Below, in pieces: positions 1 through 7,801 of a stretch of 41,871 nt of DNA (position 1 is the stretch's first letter; every line of letters starts with the position of its first letter). The stretch lies in the NCBI GenBank assembly GCA_002011815.1, contig MTOV01000004.1:1-41871 (forward strand), read 5' to 3'. A program made the position numbers and the translations under genes. Under the pieces are notes generated by a model. It had not been told where the DNA came from. It did no database searches and worked only from the letters and a program-made list of their open reading frames with translations. The DNA comes from Nitrospirae bacterium JdFR-86. Its GTDB lineage: Bacteria; Nitrospirota; Thermodesulfovibrionia; Thermodesulfovibrionales; JdFR-86.

Positions 1-60
1 GCTACTTTTTGCTCGCCCAAAAAGTAGCGCAAAAAGGGCGCCCCATGAAAATTTCCGGGC
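1..60. repeat. Left copy of ~60-bp imperfect inverted repeat
   Basis: The reverse complement of this segment aligns along its length with 1954-2015, with a handful of mismatches and small length changes in the poly-T tracts. The outer 28 bases (1-28) are themselves a hairpin: the arms gctacttttt and aaaaagtagc around a gctcgccc centre. The matching hairpin at the other end is 1986-2015. The pair brackets the AT-rich HEPN gene. It could be a REP/MITE-like dispersed palindrome or the ends of an inserted module; no transposase is present between the copies. The left edge is truncated by the window, so the repeat may extend further. Confidence 0.7.
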
Positions 61-169
61 GGTTCATTCAGTCGGCTTCCGGTAAATTTTTGCAGAACTC
101 GCCCCTCCGGGTCTCAAACATGCAAAAATTTTTAACCCTCCAGCCTCCTGCATGAACCTGAAATTTTCA
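46..169. repeat. 124-bp imperfect palindrome (two 49-nt arms, 26-nt loop)
   Basis: Arms 46-94 and 121-169 are inverted copies of each other. Matching blocks in order are tgaaaatttc, ggttcat-cag, ggct, and ggt-aaatttttgca, separated by short unpaired bulges; the loop is 95-120. It overlaps the end of the left inverted repeat. Transcribed in either direction it would fold into one long stem. No open reading frame of note lies within it. It resembles a dispersed palindromic intergenic element rather than a gene. Confidence 0.65.
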
Positions 170-250
170 CAAGGGGTTTAAGACCCGGGTTTGTAACCGC
201 CTTGTGGCTTTCCAAAGAGCAAACTTATACCCTGTGCATACTGTATCTAT

Positions 251-290
251 AAAAAAGTACCCTTGTCCATATTGACAAGGGTACTTTTTT
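251..290. terminator. Strong bidirectional intrinsic terminator
   Basis: A perfect 17-bp stem (251-267 with 274-290) closes a 6-nt loop. The stem begins with six A and ends with six T, so it can act as a Rho-independent terminator on both strands. On the minus strand it lies about 195 bases downstream of the HEPN gene stop and would end that transcript; on the plus strand it would shield the HEPN gene from read-through. Confidence 0.8.
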
Positions 291-484
291 ATGGCAGAGC
301 TGGACCTCTGCTGGACATTGTCCATAGGAAGGATGTCACTATTTTTCCATAACGGCTTGGGTTGTTAAGTGTTCCTTCCTGGAAGATACATTGTTCAAGT
401 TTTGATAAACTTGCAGATTGCATGCATAAAATCGTTGTCATACGCCTCGCCTCTGCTTCTGACTATCCGTTACTCATTTGGCAA
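291..484. other. Non-coding left flank of HEPN gene with short repeats
   Basis: No gene is seen between the terminator and the HEPN stop codon. The stretch holds a 13-bp perfect palindrome at 312-324 (tggaca-t-tgtcca) and an 18-base word at 341-358 that recurs in the same orientation at 1771-1788 with two mismatches, beyond the other end of the HEPN gene. Confidence 0.5.
341..358 (+). repeat. Left copy of 18-bp direct repeat flanking HEPN gene
   Basis: The 18 bases are attt-tccataacg-ctt with two variable positions; 1771-1788 is the second copy in direct orientation. The two copies sit on either side of the HEPN gene and inside the larger inverted repeats. They could be remnants of a duplicated target or recombination site. 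The match is short, so coincidence is possible. Confidence 0.45.
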
Positions 485-1678
485 TTAACATCTATTTTTT
501 CTTCCGGTTAATATTAACCATCTGATCAATGCTATTTGGACTATTCGTCTTAGCGCAATTCCATCACTTTCTTGTTTTCTTTCCTCTGGCGAACCAAAAA
601 AAGACCATGGATTAGAATCGCTCTCGAATAAAAATCCTCTATGCACAATCTCGGAGCGTAAGTCGTATAGTTTCTTCTTGGTTATATTTGTTGAAGACAA
701 TTTTGGACCGTATTTTTCTAAGAAATCTTTAAATTGTTTAGTCGGACCATTTTTAGGCTTCCTGCACTCACTGCATATAATAAAGTTATCGGATTCTTTT
801 GGAATACTTTCAATCGCGCTTATTGCCGCCAAGTACGCCATACTCTGTGAGGACTCCCATAGTTTGTTTGATAAACTCAGGAATTTACAAGCTGTCATTA
901 GATGATTATATTTTTCCCTATCAAGACTAAACACTATATCAAGAAGTTCATTAATTATTGTTGGTGCCCTAATGCCTTTACTAACATCCTGTCCACGACC
1001 ATAATATTTGGTTGGTTCAATAAACTTAATTTCTTTCAGATCTGATACATCTGAAAATTTATCGATAACCCAATCAATATCTTCAAAGACATATTCAGTA
1101 TTGCATAACCTCGAGATTGGCTCCCCTTCACAACGAACCCATTGTGTGTTAACCCGATATTCTCTGTTTGAGATATCTGTATTTAGAAGTAAGTTTAAAA
1201 TCCAAGCTATTTCATAAGATGCTTTCTTTATACGATATGTATTTATCCCACCGTCATTTGATTTCTTGTATGCAAATTCTAGCAGGATTGGATGTGGTCC
1301 ATGGGCAATATATTCGGGCTTAGGCGCTTGTGGAGGCACGGGAATGATTTGAAAAACATCTCTGTAACGGAAATAGCCATATAGGGGGATATAAGATGAA
1401 AATAATATATCACGACCTATTTTTACTTCATAACTATAAATATCCGTTTTAATTTTCTCTTTTATTCTTTGAAGCGTCTTGCTATCACATCTATGGGTGG
1501 GGACAAGAGTGATTTTATTTTTTTTTGAAATTTGAATTTGAATAATACGTTTATCATAGTTCCTGCCCGGGAAAAAAATGGTTGTACTACCATGGTAACT
1601 CGCTGAACCAAATATTGAGAGTAATACATGTATAATTTCTTCAAGGTCTATATCATTATAGGTAATGGGTTTTATCAT
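485..1678 (-). CDS. Apea-like HEPN-domain protein (predicted nuclease-type accessory gene)
   Basis: This 397-residue protein has no recognised N-terminal domain. Its C-terminal ~130 residues have the layout of Apea-like HEPN domains: helices, a CxxC pair in the ICSEC segment, and an R-x4-H motif at about R342-H347 (RSEIVH) followed by RG. HEPN domains of this kind are commonly RNA nucleases in toxin-antitoxin, abortive infection and other defence contexts; the activity here is inferred. The ORF can open at TTG 1681, but the ATG at 1678 immediately after is the likelier start, with a weak aggtaaag ribosome site. Base composition is visibly more AT-rich than the rest of the window, it stands alone, and repeats flank it on both sides, all signs of transfer. 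No antitoxin-like partner gene is visible. Confidence 0.7.
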   Translation of the reverse strand: MIKPITYNDIDLEEIIHVLLSIFGSASYHGSTTIFFPGRNYDKRIIQIQISKKNKITLVPTHRCDSKTLQRIKEKIKTDIYSYEVKIGRDILFSSYIPLYGYFRYRDVFQIIPVPPQAPKPEYIAHGPHPILLEFAYKKSNDGGINTYRIKKASYEIAWILNLLLNTDISNREYRVNTQWVRCEGEPISRLCNTEYVFEDIDWVIDKFSDVSDLKEIKFIEPTKYYGRGQDVSKGIRAPTIINELLDIVFSLDREKYNHLMTACKFLSLSNKLWESSQSMAYLAAISAIESIPKESDNFIICSECRKPKNGPTKQFKDFLEKYGPKLSSTNITKKKLYDLRSEIVHRGFLFESDSNPWSFFGSPEERKQESDGIALRRIVQIALIRWLILTGRKNRC

Positions 1679-1770
1679 CAAGCTTTACCTATTGTCTTTT
1701 CCCAATCACGTAGCCAAACTAATATTTTATATTCCTTCTGGTTAACTCGAAGTGCTCTTATCCAGCGTTA

Positions 1771-1788
1771 ATTTATCCATAACGACTT
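1771..1788 (+). repeat. Right copy of 18-bp direct repeat flanking HEPN gene
   Basis: Partner of 341-358, same orientation, 16 of 18 bases identical. The interval between the copies is about 1.4 kb and contains only the HEPN gene and its immediate flanks. Confidence 0.45.
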
Positions 1789-1953
1789 CGCATGTAAATT
1801 GTCAATGTCATATCATAGCAAATCTGTTCGGTTGTAAACGTACTCCTTACCATAAGCTTCTGCCAAAACTCTAAAATCGCTACAGCAGAAGGGCATGTCC
1901 GGTTTCCCGAATTAAAAGTCAGGTTACTCAAGAGCCTGTAGACCCATTGGAAC

Positions 1954-2015
1954 GCCCGGAAACTTTCCCGGGGTGTCCTTTTTTGGTTACTTTTTTGGGC
2001 AAGCAAAAAAGTAAC
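1954..2015. repeat. Right copy of ~60-bp imperfect inverted repeat
   Basis: Inverted match to 1-60. The outermost part, 1986-2015, is a hairpin with perfect 12-base arms: gttac plus a T run pairs with an A run plus gtaac. Such units are often dispersed through a genome. As transcribed DNA it could also serve as a terminator-like barrier between the island and ribD. Confidence 0.7.
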
Positions 2016-2097
2016 AAGGGGGTCTGGGGCAGAGCCCCATATTAAACTTTAATTCGATTTCCCCGAACCCCCTCCTGTTATGTTATTCTTTTATACC

Positions 2098-3174
2098 ATG
2101 GATGATGTTTATTACATGAGGCGTGCGCTCAGGCTTGCCAGAAGGGCAAAAGGCAGGACAAGCCCGAACCCCATGGTAGGGGCAGTGGTTGTAAAAGGCG
2201 GTCGTATAATCGCTGAAGACTACCACAAAAAAGCCGGAACACCCCATGCAGAAGCTCTTGCCCTGAATAAAGCAGGCACTAAGGCGAAAGACTCAACCCT
2301 TTATGTAACCCTTGAGCCCTGCTGCCATACTGGAAAAAGAACCCCCCCATGCACCCGTGCAATCATAGACGCTGGTGTGAAAAAAGTCATAGCAGCTATG
2401 AAAGACCCTAACCCTAAGGTCTCAGGCAGGGGATTCAGACAGCTTAAAAAAGCAGGGATTGATGTAACAGTCGGAGTGCTTGAGGAGGAGGCAAGGCTTC
2501 TTAACGAGGCTTATATAAAATACATAACCCAGAAGAAGCCCTTCGTGACACTTAAAGCCGCAATGACACTGGACGGAAAAATCGCCACTCCCACAGGACA
2601 GTCAAAATGGATTACAGGTGAGCAGGCAAGACACCTTGTGCACAAGTTAAGAAGTGAATCAGATGCTGTAATGACAGCTATAGGCACTGTAAAAGCCGAT
2701 AACCCTGAGCTTACCTCAAGAATAAAAGGCGGAAAAAACCCAGTAAGAGTCATCATAGACCCGAAACTCCAAACCCCGCTTGACTTCAAGGTCCTTAAAA
2801 CCCCGCCTGAAACAATAATCGTAACAAAAACAAGAAACAAAAAGGCAGAAAATCTCGAAAAATCAGGTATTAACATAATCTATTTTAAAGAAAAACTTGA
2901 ACTAAACCGGCTTATGGAGGAGCTGGCTGAAAGAGGGATAATGTCCTTACTGATAGAGGGTGGTTCGTCTCTTAATGCTCATGCATTGAATGAGGGGATT
3001 GTGGACAAGGTCATGTTCTTTATAGCGCCGAAGATAATCGGGGGGAAGGATTCTTATCCTGTGGTTGGCGGGAAGGTATTTAAGGCACTTGAGGATGCAT
3101 ACAGACTGAAAGACCTGAGAGTAAAACGGGTAGGGGAAGATATTTTAATAGAAGGGTATCTGAACCGCTCTTAG
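2098..3174 (+). CDS. ribD: Bifunctional riboflavin biosynthesis deaminase/reductase RibD
   Basis: Catalyses two consecutive cytosolic steps of riboflavin synthesis: deamination of the diaminohydroxyphosphoribosylamino-pyrimidine and NADPH reduction of its ribosyl chain. The N-terminal deaminase domain shows H50-A-E52 and zinc cysteines C75 and C84 within a PCC-x7-PPC pattern; the C-terminal reductase domain starts near residue 145 (TLDGKIA). An ATG exists at 2080, but starting at 2098 gives the MDDVYYM opening and places the zinc ligands at the same numbers as in E. coli RibD, so 2098 is preferred. The length (358) is normal. It is the only rib gene here and converges with panD, with a single base between the two stops. 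Confidence 0.95.
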   Translation: MDDVYYMRRALRLARRAKGRTSPNPMVGAVVVKGGRIIAEDYHKKAGTPHAEALALNKAGTKAKDSTLYVTLEPCCHTGKRTPPCTRAIIDAGVKKVIAAMKDPNPKVSGRGFRQLKKAGIDVTVGVLEEEARLLNEAYIKYITQKKPFVTLKAAMTLDGKIATPTGQSKWITGEQARHLVHKLRSESDAVMTAIGTVKADNPELTSRIKGGKNPVRVIIDPKLQTPLDFKVLKTPPETIIVTKTRNKKAENLEKSGINIIYFKEKLELNRLMEELAERGIMSLLIEGGSSLNAHALNEGIVDKVMFFIAPKIIGGKDSYPVVGGKVFKALEDAYRLKDLRVKRVGEDILIEGYLNRS

Positions 3175-3175
3175 C

Positions 3176-3520
3176 TTATTTCAGGATTCTGTTTTTTCCG
3201 TCAAGTTTTATTATCTTCGGGGTAAAGCCTTTTATTTCCGCATCTTCAAGCCAGCAGTAGGAGAAGATGATTATTCTGTCGCCCACGACGCCTTTTCTTG
3301 CAGTAGGTCCGTTAAGGCATATCTGGCCTTTTTTGCCTGGAATAACGTATGTCTCGAATCTTTCTCCGTTATTGAGGTTGCTTACGAGGACCTGTTCGTA
3401 AGGGTGTATGCCGGCTTCCTTGAGTATGGCTGCATCTATAGTGATGCTTCCTTCGTATTCAAGGTTGGAAGCCGTAACAGTTGCGTTATGTATTTTTGCG
3501 CGTAATATGCATCTGAGCAT
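3176..3520 (-). CDS. panD: Aspartate 1-decarboxylase PanD
   Basis: Makes beta-alanine from L-aspartate for pantothenate and coenzyme A. The 114-residue proenzyme has the self-cleavage site G24-S25 (EYEGSIT), where the serine becomes the pyruvoyl cofactor, and the NGPTARKGVVGD segment typical of the family. It is the last gene of the long minus-strand run, five bases after gatC. No other pan gene is adjacent. CoA supply fits an organism that runs carbon through acetyl-CoA, but the placement is probably just housekeeping. Confidence 0.97.
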   Translation of the reverse strand: MLRCILRAKIHNATVTASNLEYEGSITIDAAILKEAGIHPYEQVLVSNLNNGERFETYVIPGKKGQICLNGPTARKGVVGDRIIIFSYCWLEDAEIKGFTPKIIKLDGKNRILK

Positions 3521-3525
3521 GGCGG

Positions 3526-3813
3526 TTATTCTATTATCTTCGGCACTCTGTAGAACTTTTCTGTTCTGTCAGGTGCGTTACCGAGTGCATCCTCTAAGGG
3601 CAGGGATGTCCTCGGTGTATCGTCCCGAAGCACATTGGTGAGTTCGATTACATGAGACGTTGGTGTTACGTCTCTGGTGTCAAGCTCATTGAGTTTTTCT
3701 ATATAGTCAAGTATGTTACTTAACTGTGTGCCGAAGATGTCCTTTTCTTCCTCTGTAATCGAGAGTCTTGAAAGTTTTGCAATATGTTCTACCTGTTTTC
3801 TGTCTATGCGCAT
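3526..3813 (-). CDS. gatC: Asp-tRNA(Asn)/Glu-tRNA(Gln) amidotransferase subunit C
   Basis: The small subunit that stabilises the GatCAB transamidosome, which converts misacylated Glu-tRNA(Gln) or Asp-tRNA(Asn). At 95 residues it has normal length; the helical N-terminus (VEHIAKLSRLSITEEE) and the C-terminal R-x-D-T-P/FYRVPKIIE segment are diagnostic. It abuts the helicase gene without a gap and precedes panD. gatA and gatB are not next to it, so the complex must be encoded in separate places. Confidence 0.95.
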   Translation of the reverse strand: MRIDRKQVEHIAKLSRLSITEEEKDIFGTQLSNILDYIEKLNELDTRDVTPTSHVIELTNVLRDDTPRTSLPLEDALGNAPDRTEKFYRVPKIIE

Positions 3814-5913
3814 TTATCTTATCCGTTCAAGATTGGCAAATTTCAGTGCCAGTCTTTTGATGCCTATCTCAGGGAAATTCACGGTAATTTTCTGGTCATC
3901 GCCTTCTCCGTAGCAGTCTCTTACCACGCCGATGCCCCATTTCGGGTGTCTGACTCTTGCTCCCACAGAGTATGCGGCAGCCGGCTTGAAGGTCTTGATC
4001 CTCTGCTTTCTTGCCGCAGTGTATGGAGTGTCTTTCAGTATTTTTTCTATCTTCTGGCAGCTTTCCTCTGGTATATCGTTAAGGAATCTTGAAGGCTCCT
4101 GTTCCTGAACCTTGGCGTAGAGTTTTCTCCTCTTTGCCCCTGTCAGCCAGAGAAGGTCTTTTGCTCTTGTCATGCCTACATAAAGCAGTCTTCTTTCCTC
4201 GGCTATTTCTTCTGTTCCCTTGGCTTTGAAGTAGGGCAGCACTCCTTCTTCGACTCCTGCTATGAATACCACAGGGAATTCAAGCCCTTTTGCACTGTGA
4301 AGAGTCATGAGGGATATTGCGTTGCTGTTGTCCACGTCATCCACGGAGGTAATAAGAGAGACCCTGTCTACGAACTCTTTTATATCCTTGCCTTCTGCAG
4401 AGGCAATAAGTTCCTGAACGTTCTCTGCTCTTTCATCGTTGATAAATTCTGAATATCCTGTCTTTGTGTAGATTTTGCTGAGCATGTCTGCTGCATCTTT
4501 GTATTTCCCGGAGGAAATCTTATCTATAATGCTAAGGAACCCTTCGAGTTTTTCCCTTGCTGATGAGGTAACACCGCCTGATTTTATTACGTTCTTTATA
4601 GCAGCAAACAGACTTATTGATTTTTTCTTTGCTTCCTGCTCGAGTTTGGAAAGTGTAGAGTCGCCGATTCCTCTTGGCGGACAGTTTATTATTCTTCTTA
4701 AGCTTACGTTGTCGTCTCTATTCAGGGCGAGCCGCATATAGGCTATTATGTCTTTTATCTCTTTTCTGTGGTAGAAGCTGACTCCACCGACAATGCGGTA
4801 GGGGAGTCCTTCGTGTCTCAGGGTGTCTTCGAGCACTCTTGACTGAAGGTTTATCCTGTACAGTATTGCAAAGTCGTTGTAGTCGTACATGCCTTTAAGG
4901 TAGAGTCCTTTTATGAGTTTTGCAATATATTTTGCCTCTTCTTCTTCTGTGCCGAACCAGCACTGGAGTACCTTTTCTCCGCCTTTTCTTTCGCTCCAGA
5001 GGGTCTTGGCTTTTCTTTTGGGATTGTTCTTGATGATGCAGCCTGAGACATGGAGTATGTTTTGTGTGGAACGGTAGTTCTGTTCAAGTTTGATGACCTT
5101 GGCTGTCGGAAAGTCTTTTTCAAAGTTAAGAATGTTATTTATGTTTGCTCCTCTGAAGCCGTATATACTCTGGTCGTCGTCTCCGACAACGCAGATGTTT
5201 TTATGTGATGAAGCCAGAAGTTTAATCAGCTTGTATTGAGCGGTATTTGTATCCTGAAATTCGTCTATGAGAATGTATTGAAACCGCTGCTGGTATTTTT
5301 TAAGTATATCTGGATGTTCCTCGAATATTTTGGTGGTCAGCATTATAAGGTCATCAAGGTCAACTGCGTTACATCGTTTAAGTTCGTCCTGATATCTTAT
5401 ATAGACCCTTGCAAGTCTGTCCTCGAAGCCAAAGCCGTCACCTTTTGAAAGAAACTCCTCTGGAGTTATGGAGGCTGACTTCAGGGAGCTTATTCTTGAC
5501 AGAATTCCTTTATAAAGAGCCTCATAGATTTTGAATTCTTTGAGTATATGGCGTATGAGATTGCACTGGTCGTCCTCGTCGTATATGGAGAAGTCTCTGT
5601 TGTAACCGAGGACGCCTATTTCCTTGCGCAGGATTTTATTACACTGGGAGTGGAATGTGCCTATCCATGAGTTGCGCAGGTCTTTTTTAGTGAGTGCGGC
5701 TATACGTGCTTTCATTTCGTCTGCTGCCTTGTTGGTGAAGGTGAGAGCCAGTATTGAATTCGGAGAAAGCTTTTTGGCAAGGTAGGCGAACTTGTGAGTA
5801 ATAACCCTTGTCTTGCCGCTTCCTGCACCTGCAAGTATAAGAAGCGGTCCTCCGTTATGTAGTATAGCTTCTTTTTGTTGTGGGTTTAAGCCTTCAAGTA
5901 TTGTCTTTGACAT
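3814..5913 (-). CDS. pcrA: UvrD/PcrA-type superfamily 1 DNA helicase
   Basis: A 3'-5' ATP-dependent helicase for repair and removal of stalled complexes. Motifs seen in order: Q motif LNPQQKEA (9-16), Walker A AGAGSGKT (28-35), DEFQD box (217-221), QNYRST, TLHSAKGLEF, and RRLLYVGMTRAK. The C-terminal ~50 residues (VGARVRHPKWGIGVV... to KRLALKFANLE) form the small Tudor-like domain typical of PcrA, which favours PcrA over Rep. Length 699 is normal. It lies 46 bases after glmS in the same direction; an AT-rich gap between them may hold a weak promoter. Confidence 0.95.
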   Translation of the reverse strand: MSKTILEGLNPQQKEAILHNGGPLLILAGAGSGKTRVITHKFAYLAKKLSPNSILALTFTNKAADEMKARIAALTKKDLRNSWIGTFHSQCNKILRKEIGVLGYNRDFSIYDEDDQCNLIRHILKEFKIYEALYKGILSRISSLKSASITPEEFLSKGDGFGFEDRLARVYIRYQDELKRCNAVDLDDLIMLTTKIFEEHPDILKKYQQRFQYILIDEFQDTNTAQYKLIKLLASSHKNICVVGDDDQSIYGFRGANINNILNFEKDFPTAKVIKLEQNYRSTQNILHVSGCIIKNNPKRKAKTLWSERKGGEKVLQCWFGTEEEEAKYIAKLIKGLYLKGMYDYNDFAILYRINLQSRVLEDTLRHEGLPYRIVGGVSFYHRKEIKDIIAYMRLALNRDDNVSLRRIINCPPRGIGDSTLSKLEQEAKKKSISLFAAIKNVIKSGGVTSSAREKLEGFLSIIDKISSGKYKDAADMLSKIYTKTGYSEFINDERAENVQELIASAEGKDIKEFVDRVSLITSVDDVDNSNAISLMTLHSAKGLEFPVVFIAGVEEGVLPYFKAKGTEEIAEERRLLYVGMTRAKDLLWLTGAKRRKLYAKVQEQEPSRFLNDIPEESCQKIEKILKDTPYTAARKQRIKTFKPAAAYSVGARVRHPKWGIGVVRDCYGEGDDQKITVNFPEIGIKRLALKFANLERIR

Positions 5914-5959
5914 TTAACTCTCTATAATTTAACAAATAACAACCCAATTAGTCTACCTT

Positions 5960-7795
5960 TTATTCGACTGTAACACTTTTTGCCAGATTCCTTGGCTGAT
6001 CCACGTCACAGCCTCTCAGCACCCCTATATGATAAGCAATGAGCTGAAGCGGCACGACCAGCAGTATCGGCAGCACAAGAGGGTCTGCCTCTGGTACGTA
6101 GATTGAGTAGTCTGAGAAGTCTGTAATGTTCGTATTGCCTTCAGTTGTTACTGCTATGATTTTGCCGCTCCGGCTTCTTATTTCCTGAATATTTGAGATA
6201 ACTTTCTCATAGAGTCTGTCTTTTGGTGCAAGGAAAAGCACTGGAAAGTCTTCCTCAACGAGTGCAATTGGTCCGTGCTTCATTTCTCCTGCAGGATAGG
6301 CTTCTGCGTGTATGTAAGATATTTCTTTCAGTTTAAGAGCACCCTCCATTGCAATGGGATAGTTTATTCCTCTTCCAAGATACAGGGAGGAGTCTTTTTT
6401 AAAAGACTCCTTGGCGATTTTTTCGATTTCACTGTCATTGGAAAGCACGGTTTCGACCTTATCCGGTATCATGAGCAATTCGGAAAGAAGTTTTTTTGCC
6501 TGCTCTTTGGAGACAACGTTGTTGATTCTTCCGAGGGCGATTGCAAACAGGAAAAGTCCGACAAGCTGTGTGGTAAATGCCTTTGTTGAGGCAACGCCGA
6601 TTTCAGGTCCTGACCTTGTATAAAAGACGGCATCCGCTTCCCTGGAAGCCGTGCTTCCGATTACATTGCAGATGCTCATGACTTTAGTCCCGAGTTGTTT
6701 TGCGTGTCTTTGCGCGGCAAGTGTGTCTGCGGTTTCACCTGACTGCGTAATGGCTATGAAAAGGGTTTTGCTGCCAAGCAGGGGATTCCTGTATCTGAAC
6801 TCTGATGCTATATCCACTTCAACCGGAACCCTGGCAAGCTCCTCTATCATGTATTTGCCTACCATGGCTGCATGCCATGACGTGCCGCATGCAACTATAA
6901 AAATCTTTTTGATATCCTTTAGGTAATCAGGAGTAAGATGAAACTCTTCAAGGTTTATCTCTCCTGTTTCAGGATGCAGTCTTCCTGTTATTGTGTCTGC
7001 AATGGCTCTTGGCTGTTCGAATATTTCTTTGAGCATGAAGTGTCTGTAGCCGCCTTTTTCAGCCATAGATGAGTTCCATGAAATGGACATAACGTCTTTT
7101 TGAAGGGTCGTGCCGTCGAGAGTACTTATGGTGATACCGCTGTCTGTCATGACGACCATCTCGTCGTCATTGAGAAATATAACATCTCTTGAGTAACTTA
7201 AAAATGCAGGAATGTCGGATGCAACAAAGAATTCTCCGTCACCAAGCCCTACGACAAGAGGGCTGTCTCTTCTTACGCCGACTATTTTCCCTGGCTCTTT
7301 CTCGCTCATTACTGCGATGGCATAAGCCCCTCTTATATCCTTCATTGCCCTTCTGACTGCTTCTTCAAGGGGAATGTCATAGGAGGACGAATACTTATGT
7401 ATGAGGTGGCACATGACCTCTGTGTCTGTCTCTGATGTAAAGTTATAGCCTTCTTTTTCAAGTTCTTTTTTAAGTTGGAGATAGTTTTCTATTATTCCGT
7501 TATGCACGAGCACTATTCCATTGGATCTGTGCGGGTGGGCGTTTTCTTCTGATGGTCTTCCGTGAGTAGCCCATCGTGTATGTCCTATTGCAGTGTGGGT
7601 TTGCGGTATCTGTTGCATGAGCATGGGATAAAGGTCGTTTATCTTCCCCTTGCATCTTCTGACTGCAATCCTGTTGTTGTCTGTAAAGAATGCTATTCCA
7701 GCAGAGTCGTATCCTCTGTATTCAAGGCGCTTCAGTCCATCCAGTATTACAGTGACAGCATTGCTTTTACCTATGTATCCTATTATTCCGCACAT
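5960..7795 (-). CDS. glmS: Glutamine-fructose-6-phosphate aminotransferase GlmS
   Basis: Forms glucosamine-6-phosphate, the first committed step to UDP-GlcNAc. Cys2 after the initiator Met (MCGIIGYIG) is the glutaminase nucleophile; the glutaminase half is followed by two SIS domains (ACGTSWHA and QSGETADTL in the first) and ends with the usual DQPRNLAKSVTVE tail. Full length at 611 residues. It starts six bases after glmU, so the two consecutive pathway enzymes are co-expressed. No glmS ribozyme fits the six-base gap upstream. Confidence 0.98.
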   Translation of the reverse strand: MCGIIGYIGKSNAVTVILDGLKRLEYRGYDSAGIAFFTDNNRIAVRRCKGKINDLYPMLMQQIPQTHTAIGHTRWATHGRPSEENAHPHRSNGIVLVHNGIIENYLQLKKELEKEGYNFTSETDTEVMCHLIHKYSSSYDIPLEEAVRRAMKDIRGAYAIAVMSEKEPGKIVGVRRDSPLVVGLGDGEFFVASDIPAFLSYSRDVIFLNDDEMVVMTDSGITISTLDGTTLQKDVMSISWNSSMAEKGGYRHFMLKEIFEQPRAIADTITGRLHPETGEINLEEFHLTPDYLKDIKKIFIVACGTSWHAAMVGKYMIEELARVPVEVDIASEFRYRNPLLGSKTLFIAITQSGETADTLAAQRHAKQLGTKVMSICNVIGSTASREADAVFYTRSGPEIGVASTKAFTTQLVGLFLFAIALGRINNVVSKEQAKKLLSELLMIPDKVETVLSNDSEIEKIAKESFKKDSSLYLGRGINYPIAMEGALKLKEISYIHAEAYPAGEMKHGPIALVEEDFPVLFLAPKDRLYEKVISNIQEIRSRSGKIIAVTTEGNTNITDFSDYSIYVPEADPLVLPILLVVPLQLIAYHIGVLRGCDVDQPRNLAKSVTVE

Positions 7796-7801
7796 ACAGG
7801 T

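Larger units (their letters stand above)
1682..2097. other. Non-coding right flank of HEPN island, upstream of ribD
   Basis: The stretch between the HEPN start and ribD contains the right direct repeat, the right inverted repeat, then a GC-rich hairpin (tggggc-aga-gcccca, 2025-2039). A tataaa word on the minus strand (1731-1726) is a possible -10 for the HEPN gene but has no good -35 partner. A minus-strand ORF here is mostly made of repeat sequence and is not called. No FMN riboswitch pattern precedes ribD, and ribD lacks an obvious Shine-Dalgarno (the bases before it are ccccctcctg, the complement of one). Confidence 0.5.

Noticed and set aside
46-169. Integron attC site
   Set aside because: The palindrome lacks the terminal RYYYAAC/GTTRRRY core pairs and there is no integrase or cassette array.
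1773-2006. Minus-strand ORF of 77 codons upstream of ribD
   Set aside because: Its N-terminal part is a translation of the right inverted repeat and the rest has no family resemblance or ribosome site; it is better explained as repeat DNA.
2016-2097. FMN riboswitch before ribD
   Set aside because: The space is too short and lacks the conserved RFN segments; only a simple GC hairpin is seen.
7796-7801. glmS ribozyme
   Set aside because: Only six bases separate glmU and glmS, too few for the ribozyme, and nothing similar lies within the coding sequence.
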